From contig NZ_CP023439.1 of the NCBI RefSeq assembly GCF_002354895.1, forward strand, positions 3,100,001 through 3,164,000: DNA of 64,000 nucleotides, in the 5' to 3' direction. Each line of letters opens with the position of its first letter. The first letter of the stretch is position 1. This DNA comes from Thauera sp. K11 (GTDB taxonomy: Bacteria; Pseudomonadota; Gammaproteobacteria; Burkholderiales; Rhodocyclaceae). The position numbers were made by a program, and so were the translations under genes. Under the pieces are notes generated by a model. It had not been told where the DNA came from, did not search any database, and was given only the letters and a program-made list of their open reading frames with translations. Positions 58,201-64,000 of the stretch are shown here, piece after piece.

Positions 58201-58887
58201 ATGACACAGGACGAACTCAAGAAGGCCGCGGCGCTGGCCGCACTGGACTACATCGTCGACGACACCATCGTCGGCGTGGGCACCGGCTCGACGGTGAATC
58301 ATTTCATCGACGGCCTGGCGGCCATGCGCACGCGCATCCGCGGCGCCGTCTCCAGTTCGGAGGCCAGTTCGGCGCGCCTGGCGGCCCATGGCATCCCGGT
58401 GTTCGACCTGAACGGCATCGAAGAAATACCGCTCTATGTGGACGGCGCGGACGAGATCGACGGCCGCTTCTGCATGATCAAGGGCGGCGGCGGCGCCTTG
58501 ACGCGCGAGAAGATCGTCGCCGCGGTATCGGCCCGCTTCGTCTGCATCTGCGACGCCAGCAAGCTGGTGGGCACGCTCGGGCGTTTTCCGCTGCCGGTGG
58601 AAGTCATCCCGATGGCCTGCTCCCACGTCGCCCGCGAACTGGCCAGGCTGGGCGGGCAGCCGCGGGTGCGCGAGAATTTCGTCACCGACAACGGCAACCT
58701 GATCATCGACGTGCATGGCCTGACGATCGCGGACCCATTCACCCTGGAAGCCCGGATCGACCAGATCGTGGGCGTGGTGACCAACGGCCTCTTTGCCGCC
58801 CGCGGCGCAGACGTGCTGCTGCTGGCCGGCAGCGAGGGCGTGGAGCGGCGCCTACGTGACGCTGCCATGACTGAAACAAGAATTTAA
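58201..58887 (+). CDS. rpiA: ribose-5-phosphate isomerase A
   Basis: A 228-aa enzyme interconverting ribose-5-P and ribulose-5-P. Seen: [13 protein letters not shown], the SSEASSARL loop, [27 protein letters not shown] (broken here) with the catalytic DGADE and KGGGGA, and [14 protein letters not shown] 58201 follows moeA after 53 bases. phoU starts 37 bases later. Confidence 0.97.
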   Translation: MTQDELKKAAALAALDYIVDDTIVGVGTGSTVNHFIDGLAAMRTRIRGAVSSSEASSARLAAHGIPVFDLNGIEEIPLYVDGADEIDGRFCMIKGGGGALTREKIVAAVSARFVCICDASKLVGTLGRFPLPVEVIPMACSHVARELARLGGQPRVRENFVTDNGNLIIDVHGLTIADPFTLEARIDQIVGVVTNGLFAARGADVLLLAGSEGVERRLRDAAMTETRI

Positions 58888-58924
58888 CATTCCACTGATA
58901 GGCTGCCCCAACTTGGACTGAACC

Positions 58925-59632
58925 ATGGCAACGATGAACGAACACACTCACCGGCAGTTCGACTCCGAACTCGAGGCCATCCGCAGCGGCGTACTGAAGA
59001 TGGGCGGACTGGTCGAAACCCAGGTTGCCAATGCCATGGAAGGGCTGAAGTCGGGCAACCTGGCTTTGCTCGACCAGGTCATCGAGAGCGACCACCGCAT
59101 CAATCTGCTCGAGATGCAGATCGACGAGGACTGCAACCACATCATCGCCAAGCGCCAGCCGACCGCGGTCGACCTGCGTCTGGTGATGACGGTCGTGAAG
59201 TCGGCTTCCGACCTCGAACGCATCGGCGACGAAGCGAAGAAGATCGCCAAGGCGGCAAGGCGCCTGCACGGCGGGGACAAGCCCTTTTCGCCGCGCGTCG
59301 AGCTGGGCCACAGCGCCGGCATCGCGCTGGACATGCTGCGCAATGCGCTCAACGGCTTCGCCCGTGCGGATGCGTCCGGTTTCGCCTCGATCAAGTCGCA
59401 GGACGCCGAGGTCGATGCCAACTTCAAGGGCACGATGCGCCAGCTCATCACCTTCATGATGGAAGATCCGCGCACCATCACGAACAGCCTGGACCTGCTG
59501 TTCATCGCGAAGTCGATCGAACGCATCGGCGACCATGCAAAGAACATCGCCGAGTTCGTGGTGTTCCTGGTGCAGGGCAGCGACGTGCGCTACGAGAAGT
59601 CGCTGGCGAAGGAATCGGGCAAGGAAGCCTGA
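58925..59632 (+). CDS. phoU: phosphate-signalling protein PhoU
   Basis: A 235-aa protein of two three-helix PhoU repeats. Each has the metal-binding E/D-xxx-D-type motif, seen as ASDLERIGDEAKKIAK near 97-112 and SIERIGDHAKNIAEF near 195-210. It links PstSCAB to PhoR and limits polyphosphate and Pi uptake. No pst genes are adjacent. A weak Pho-box-like CTGCCAT with a partly matching downstream half overlaps the end of rpiA; I do not trust it. Confidence 0.95.
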   Translation: MATMNEHTHRQFDSELEAIRSGVLKMGGLVETQVANAMEGLKSGNLALLDQVIESDHRINLLEMQIDEDCNHIIAKRQPTAVDLRLVMTVVKSASDLERIGDEAKKIAKAARRLHGGDKPFSPRVELGHSAGIALDMLRNALNGFARADASGFASIKSQDAEVDANFKGTMRQLITFMMEDPRTITNSLDLLFIAKSIERIGDHAKNIAEFVVFLVQGSDVRYEKSLAKESGKEA

Positions 59633-59677
59633 GCCGGAAAAGAGCGCCGGGGAAAGCCCGGCCCGCCGCAGCGGCGG

Positions 59678-59725
59678 CATGAAACGACAAGGGGATGGCC
59701 GCGGCCATCCCCTTGTCGTTTCATG
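59678..59725. terminator. perfect 48-bp palindrome between phoU and yggX
   Basis: Bases 59678-59701 and 59702-59725 are exact reverse complements (24-bp stem with no unpaired loop). It sits between two convergent genes, 45 bases after phoU and 30 before the yggX stop. CCTTGTCGTTTC on both strands gives a weak T-rich end. A bidirectional terminator is most likely; the absence of mismatches is unusual. Confidence 0.7.
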
Positions 59726-59755
59726 ATGGTACCCCGCGCAGGGGGCCGGGCTGCC

Positions 59756-60028
59756 TTATTGCGCGGGCGGCACGTAGCCGCTCACCTCGTCCGCGCCGCC
59801 GCCGAAGAAGTGCTTTTCCATCTGCTCGGCGAGGTATTTCCGCGCCCGCGCATCCATCAGGTTCAGGCGGTTCTCGTTGATCAGCATGGTCTGGTACTTG
59901 ACCCACTGCTGCCATGCTTCCTTCGACACGTTGTCGAAGATCCGCTTGCCCATCTCGCCCGGAACCGGCGGAACATCCAGCCCTTCGGCCTCGCGGCCGA
60001 GCTTCACGCAGTTCACCATGCGCGCCAT
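59756..60028 (-). CDS. yggX: Fe(2+)-trafficking protein YggX
   Basis: A 90-aa protein matching YggX in length and sequence: [17 protein letters not shown] with Cys7, [37 protein letters not shown]. It protects iron-sulfur enzymes against oxidation. Its promoter, TAGAAT on minus at 60075-60070, overlaps the end of the GGDEF gene. Confidence 0.96.
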   Translation of the reverse strand: MARMVNCVKLGREAEGLDVPPVPGEMGKRIFDNVSKEAWQQWVKYQTMLINENRLNLMDARARKYLAEQMEKHFFGGGADEVSGYVPPAQ

Positions 60029-60069
60029 CGTTCAATCCTCAGAGTGGTTCATCAAGAAGCCGAGGCCGC

Positions 60070-60075
60070 ATTCTA
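60070..60075 (-). promoter_or_regulatory. putative -10 element of yggX
   Basis: Minus-strand TAGAAT 42 bases before the yggX start, overlapping the stop codon region of the upstream GGDEF gene. No clear -35. Confidence 0.35.
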
Positions 60076-61515
60076 GCCCGAATGGCGGCTGAACTCGCCC
60101 GGCTGGCGGGTGGAGAACGTCCACCGGTTGCGCCCTTCGCTCTTCGACCGGTACATCGCCTCGTCGGCCGCCGCCATCAGGCCCTCCGCGTCGTCGGCAT
60201 GGTCCGGGAAGATCGCCATGCCGATGCTGGCGGTGACGCTCACCGCACGGCCGCCGAAGCTGAACTGCAGGCCGGCGACGCCCTCGCGCAGGCGGGCCGC
60301 GAGTTCGGACAGGCCGCGCGTATCGGTATCCGGCACCAGCAGGGCGAACTCGTCGCCCCCCAGGCGGAAGAACATCTCGTTGCGGCGGATGATGCGCCGC
60401 ACGCCTTCGGCGAGTCCCACCAGCACCGCATCGCCGGCCTGGTGGCCGAAGGCATCGTTGATCGGCTTGAAGCCGTCGAGATCCAGCGCCACCAGCCCCA
60501 CCCCGGCGTTGCGGCGCACCGCGTCGACCAGCATGCGCTCGAGTTCCTCGTGGAAGCGGCGCCGGTTGTACAGGTTCGTCAACGGATCACGCTCGGCCAG
60601 CGCCACGAGCTGCTCCGACACCCTGCGCGACTCGGTGATGTCCTCGTAGATCCATACCCGGCCGATGCCGTGGGCACGCTGGCCGCCGACCACCACCGCC
60701 GACCGGTCGGTGACGGTGCGCCCGTCGCGAAAGCGGATCTCGAACGGTTCGCTGACCGGAAGCCGGTTCTCCAGCACCTGCTCGAGATGGGCGAGGAAGA
60801 CGTCCGGTTCGGCCAGCAGCGGCAGGACCGTCTGCTTGAGGACCGCCTCGCGCGTGCCGATGAGGTTGGTGTCGGGGGAATAGCCCCAGATTTCCAGCAT
60901 GGCGCGATTGGCATAGAGCACGCGCCGGTCGTTGTCGATGAACAGGATGCCGAGACGGATCAGGTTCAGCAGGACAGCCAGGCGCTGGCGCTCGTCGATG
61001 CTGCGGACCAGGTAATGTTCGCGCAGCGCCTGCGCACGGCGCAGTTCGGCGACCGTCTCGAGCAGCTTGTACTCGGTTTCCTTGCGCGTCTGGATGTCCT
61101 CTGCCGACAGTTGCAGCACGGCGGGTTCGCCGTTCTCGCCGTCGACGCGCCGCCAGTGCGAGGCCACCCACACCACGGCGCCGTCGGCGCGGGTGAAGCG
61201 CAGTTCGACGTCGCGGGTGGCGCCGTCCTGCAGCACCTGCGCGAGCAGGCGGCGGCAGTGGTTGCGATCGGTGTCCACCACCAGCAGTTCGATGGCATCG
61301 GCGGCGGCCAGGCATTGCGCCGGGGAGCGCCCCGTCACCCGCTCGATGGAAGGGCTGATCCACAGCAGCCGGCCTCCGGCGTCGAGCAGCGCCTCCACGC
61401 CGTGGACGCCTTCGGCGACCTTGCGCAGCAGGGACAGGCCCGGCCGATCCATCGGATTCGCCGCGCCGCCATCGGCACAGGCCGGAACGGTACGCAATCG
61501 CCGGCGAGACGTCAT
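60073..61515 (-). CDS. PAS domain-containing diguanylate cyclase (GGDEF)
   Basis: A 480-aa soluble protein. Two PAS domains lie at about residues 20-145 and 165-300, linked by helices, followed by a GGDEF domain. The active site is FRLGGDEFALL, preceded by RDPLTNLYNRRRF and DLDGFKPINDAFGHQAGD. An inhibitory RxxD five residues before GGDEF is missing (RRNE), so product feedback may be weak. There is no EAL domain. Its start overlaps the argA stop (ATGA). It makes cyclic di-GMP in response to an unknown PAS signal. Confidence 0.92.
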   Translation of the reverse strand: MTSRRRLRTVPACADGGAANPMDRPGLSLLRKVAEGVHGVEALLDAGGRLLWISPSIERVTGRSPAQCLAAADAIELLVVDTDRNHCRRLLAQVLQDGATRDVELRFTRADGAVVWVASHWRRVDGENGEPAVLQLSAEDIQTRKETEYKLLETVAELRRAQALREHYLVRSIDERQRLAVLLNLIRLGILFIDNDRRVLYANRAMLEIWGYSPDTNLIGTREAVLKQTVLPLLAEPDVFLAHLEQVLENRLPVSEPFEIRFRDGRTVTDRSAVVVGGQRAHGIGRVWIYEDITESRRVSEQLVALAERDPLTNLYNRRRFHEELERMLVDAVRRNAGVGLVALDLDGFKPINDAFGHQAGDAVLVGLAEGVRRIIRRNEMFFRLGGDEFALLVPDTDTRGLSELAARLREGVAGLQFSFGGRAVSVTASIGMAIFPDHADDAEGLMAAADEAMYRSKSEGRNRWTFSTRQPGEFSRHSG

Positions 61516-62867
61516 AGCGGCTTCACGAACACCTTGGAACGGCGGTGGTAGTTGTAGAGGTCACGCTTTTTCTGCGGCAGCGCCTCGGGACCGACCTCGG
61601 CGAAGCCGCGTTCGCGGAACCAGTGCGCGGTGCGGGTGGTGAGCACGAACAGCCGTTCCAGGCGCTGCACCCGCGCCCGCCGCTCGATGCGCTTGAGCAA
61701 CTGGTCGCCCAGCCCGGCGCGGCGGTACTCCGGCATCACCGCCAGGCAGGCAAGCTCGGCCGCGTTCTCCTCGCTGAACGGATACAGCGCCGCACAGCCC
61801 ACCAGCACGCCGTCGTGCTCGACGACGGTGAAGCGCTCGATCTCCTGCTCCAGCAGTTCGCGGCCGCGCCGCACCAGCGTGCCGTCGGCCTCCATCGGCG
61901 AGATCAGCGACACCAGCGCGCCGACGTCGTCTATCGTGGCCTCGCGCAGGCGGAACAACGGGTCGCGCGACACCACCGTGCCCACGCCCGCATGGGTGAA
62001 GAATTCGAGCAGCAGCCCACCGTCCTTGTCGCGGTCGATCAGATGGCAGCGCGACACGCCGCGGCGCACCGCGCGTATCGCGCACGGCAGGTAGAGGTGC
62101 AGGTCGTCGGTCAGCCCCTCGCGCGCGTCGAGCTTTCGCTGCGCCTCGTCGGCGGTCACCGATTCGATCAGGCGCCCGTCGTTGTCGAGCAACCCCGGCG
62201 CGTCGCACAGGTAGATCAGCTTTTCCGCCTTCAACGCGACCGCCACCGCCTCGGCCACGTCCTCCATCGCCAGGTTGAAGATCTCTCCCGCCGGCGACAC
62301 ACCCAGCGGCGTGATCAGCACCACGTTCTGCTGGTCGAGGTCGGCGTTGATCTCCTCGGCGATGATGCGGCGCACCGCGCCCGTGTATTGGTAGTCGACG
62401 CCGTCGACCACCCCCACCGGCCGTGCAGTGATGAAATTGCCGCCCGTCACCCGCATGTAGCTGCCAGCCATCGGCGTGTTCGGCAGCCCCTGGGACAGCA
62501 GCGCTTCCACCTCGAAACGCGTCACCGCCATCGCCGACTTCACGCATTCCAGCGCGGCGGCGTCGGTCACCCGCAGCCCTTGGTGGAAGCGCGGTTCCAG
62601 GCCGCGGCGCGCCAGTTCGGCGTCGATCTGCGGGCGCGCCCCGTGCACCAGCACCAGCCGGATGCCGAGCGCGGCGAGCAGGTTGCAGTCGTAGGCCAGC
62701 GTCTGCGCGCGCTCGCCGGCGGCGACCTCGCCGCCGAAGCCGAGCACGAAAGTCTTGCCGCGAAAGGCGTGGATGTAGGGCGCGGCGCCCCGCACCCAGG
62801 CGACGAACCGCGACTTGGAATCTTCCGGCACCGCAGCAACCGGAACAGGCAGGGAATCGGCGTTCAA
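61512..62867 (-). CDS. argA: amino-acid N-acetyltransferase (N-acetylglutamate synthase)
   Basis: A 451-aa first enzyme of arginine synthesis. The N-terminal amino-acid-kinase-like domain spans about residues 20-290 (FRGKTFVLGFGGEV, VLVHGARPQID). The C-terminal GNAT domain spans 300-445 (CLAVMPEYRRAGLGDQLL with the acetyl-CoA loop). The kinase-like part usually binds arginine for feedback inhibition. The start is TTG at 62867; no in-frame ATG lies nearby. The GGDEF gene overlaps its stop. Confidence 0.95.
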   Translation of the reverse strand: MNADSLPVPVAAVPEDSKSRFVAWVRGAAPYIHAFRGKTFVLGFGGEVAAGERAQTLAYDCNLLAALGIRLVLVHGARPQIDAELARRGLEPRFHQGLRVTDAAALECVKSAMAVTRFEVEALLSQGLPNTPMAGSYMRVTGGNFITARPVGVVDGVDYQYTGAVRRIIAEEINADLDQQNVVLITPLGVSPAGEIFNLAMEDVAEAVAVALKAEKLIYLCDAPGLLDNDGRLIESVTADEAQRKLDAREGLTDDLHLYLPCAIRAVRRGVSRCHLIDRDKDGGLLLEFFTHAGVGTVVSRDPLFRLREATIDDVGALVSLISPMEADGTLVRRGRELLEQEIERFTVVEHDGVLVGCAALYPFSEENAAELACLAVMPEYRRAGLGDQLLKRIERRARVQRLERLFVLTTRTAHWFRERGFAEVGPEALPQKKRDLYNYHRRSKVFVKPL

Positions 62868-62936
62868 GCACTCACCGCATCGTTGAACCGGCGACGCATT
62901 GCAGGAAAGCCTCGCCGAACCGTTGTCATTGACGCG

Positions 62937-62942
62937 ATTCTA
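62937..62942 (-). promoter_or_regulatory. putative -10 element of argA
   Basis: Minus-strand TAGAAT 70 bases before the argA start, in the 155-base gap after the polyphosphate phosphotransferase gene. The gap holds no clear terminator or ARG box. Confidence 0.3.
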
Positions 62943-63022
62943 GCGGAAGCCATTCCCCGCCGCGCGGGCACCGCGGCGCGGGCGTGGCGCAGTGCCCGCC
63001 TCCGCGGCCGGCCCACACGGGT

Positions 63023-64000
63023 CTAGCGCAGCGCCGCTTCCAGCCGCTCGCAGATCGTCCGGAGAATCTTGATGCGGGCGTACTGCTTGTCGTCCGCCTC
63101 GACCAGCGTCCATGGCGCATCCGCGGTGCTGGTGCGGTCGACCATGTCGCACACCGCGCGCACGTAGTCGTCCCAGCGCTCGCGGTTGCGCCAGTCGTCG
63201 GCGGTCATCTTGAAGCGCTTGTGCGGCTCGGCTTCGCGCGCCTTGAAGCGCGCCAGTTGTTCGTCCTTGCCGACCGCGAGCCAGAACTTCACCACCACCG
63301 CGCCCGCGCCGACGAGATCGTCCTCGAAGTCGTTGATCTCGGCATAGGCACGCATCCAGTCGGCCTCGGAGCAGTAGCCTTCGACGCGCTCGACGAGCAC
63401 GCGCCCGTACCAGGAGCGATCGAACATGACCACCTTGCCGCGCCGCGGCGCGTGCCGCCAGAAGCGCCACAGGTAGGGCTGGGCGCGCTCTTCCTCGGTC
63501 GGCGCGGCGATCGGCACGATGCGGTACTGGCGCGCATCGAGCGCCGCCGAGATGCGCCGGATCGCCCCGCCCTTGCCCGCCGCGTCCATGCCCTCGAACA
63601 CCAGCACCAGCGAGCGCCGGCGAAAGGCGGGCTGGCGGGTTAGCAGCGCGAGCCGGCCCTGGTGGCGCCCGAGCAGTTCGTCGTACTCCTCGCGCCCCAT
63701 GTCCTGGCGACGCAGGCTGTCGATCAGGTTGACGGTGTCGACGGCCGGCGGCAGCGGCGCCGCCGTCCGGCGCGGCACCCATTTCCGGCGCGCGGCCTGC
63801 AGCCGCCCGCGCAGCGCCTCCAGCAGCGCCCGGCCGACGAAGAGCGCACGGAAGTTTGCATCGCTGCCATCGACGATCAGCCACGGCGCATCGCCGCTGC
63901 TCGTGCTGCGCAGCGCCTGTGCGGCGACGTCGCGGTAGCGGTCGTACAGCGCGTGGTCGCGCCAGTCCCGGCGGGTGACGCGCCAGCGGGTGCCGGGGTC
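63023..64000 (-). CDS. pap: polyphosphate:AMP phosphotransferase, C-terminal part (5' end outside window)
   Basis: The frame is open through the window edge; 325 codons are visible. The last 230 residues are a complete PPK2 domain: GMDAAGKGGAIRRI (Walker A), APTEEERAQPYLWRFW, MFDRSWYGRVLVERVEG (Walker B) and KRFKMTADDWRNRERW. The upstream part ends a second PPK2-like domain (RRDWRDHALYDRYRDVA and GSDANFRALFVG), so this is the two-domain Pap type. Pap moves a phosphate from polyphosphate to AMP, making ADP. The visible part has no in-frame start suitable for a single-domain gene. Confidence 0.92.
   Translation of the reverse strand, partial: DPGTRWRVTRRDWRDHALYDRYRDVAAQALRSTSSGDAPWLIVDGSDANFRALFVGRALLEALRGRLQAARRKWVPRRTAAPLPPAVDTVNLIDSLRRQDMGREEYDELLGRHQGRLALLTRQPAFRRRSLVLVFEGMDAAGKGGAIRRISAALDARQYRIVPIAAPTEEERAQPYLWRFWRHAPRRGKVVMFDRSWYGRVLVERVEGYCSEADWMRAYAEINDFEDDLVGAGAVVVKFWLAVGKDEQLARFKAREAEPHKRFKMTADDWRNRERWDDYVRAVCDMVDRTSTADAPWTLVEADDKQYARIKILRTICERLEAALR

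Noticed and set aside
58859..58880. Pho box before phoU
   Set aside because: Only the first half resembles CTGTCAT; the second half fails, and it overlaps the rpiA 3' end.

Overview
The window is very GC-rich, densely coded chromosomal DNA with third codon positions almost always G or C. Housekeeping genes fill it on both strands. The gene content and order point to a betaproteobacterium, most likely Rhodocyclales (Azoarcus/Thauera-like). Supporting features are a classical Gram-negative porin, diheme cytochrome c4, SecB, GlnE, MsrPQ, an ArgA with fused kinase-like and GNAT domains, and recurring TAGAAT-type -10 elements. This placement is inference from gene content, not from a phylogeny. 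I see no rRNA, tRNA, CRISPR array, transposase or prophage gene.

Layout. 1-9 kb: the tail of a PA0069-type radical SAM gene, an HD-GYP-like protein, then tldD, a nitrilase and the giant AsmA-like yhdP. 9-15 kb: glnE, a CYTH-CHAD protein, a SixA-type phosphatase and an unrecognised 324-aa protein. 15-22.6 kb: mnmA, a secreted Cys/His/Asp protein and nudJ, divergent from ilvE, a zinc-finger gene, an NTF2-like gene, a YheT hydrolase, a phosphomannomutase and a duplicated hotdog thioesterase. 22.7-32 kb: alaS, a PduO-type adenosyltransferase, a porin, an ABC exporter with dinB, and a DAHP synthase. 32-35.4 kb: a secreted COG4315 protein, an ECF sigma/anti-sigma pair and msrPQ, which look like one stress regulon. 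35.5-43 kb: mog-yjgA divergent from pmbA (the TldD partner), a histidine phosphatase, glyA-nrdR-ribD and a MoeB/ThiF-type E1 enzyme. 43-50 kb: a small unrecognised gene, ctpA, envC, an ArsR regulator, then yibN-grxC-secB-(SH3 gene)-gpsA and trmL. This matches the E. coli trmL-gpsA-secB-grxC-yibN-envC neighbourhood, with the SH3 gene broken by a frameshift. 50-56 kb: comF, a BioC-like methyltransferase, a HAD nucleotidase, a GNAT enzyme, hemB, engB and cytochrome c4. 56-64 kb: a DUF455 ferritin-like protein, moeA, rpiA, phoU, yggX, a PAS-GGDEF protein, argA and a polyphosphate:AMP phosphotransferase cut by the window end.

Themes. Molybdenum cofactor synthesis (mog, moeA, possibly moeB) sits beside a molybdoenzyme (MsrP). 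Phosphate/polyphosphate functions recur (CHAD, SixA-type, PhoU, PAP). Cell-envelope upkeep is well represented (YhdP, CtpA, EnvC, MsrPQ). No obvious new multi-gene defence or mobile system is present. The observations most worth a second look are a convincing cluster of plus-strand terminator hairpins between hemB and engB that implies an unannotated small RNA, a possible ECF promoter before the msrPQ cluster, a tandemly duplicated YciA-like thioesterase, the frameshift in the SH3 gene, a secreted putative Cys-His-Asp protein between mnmA and nudJ, and a perfect 48-bp palindrome after phoU. No gap between genes exceeds 300 bases; the larger ones are described with their neighbouring features.
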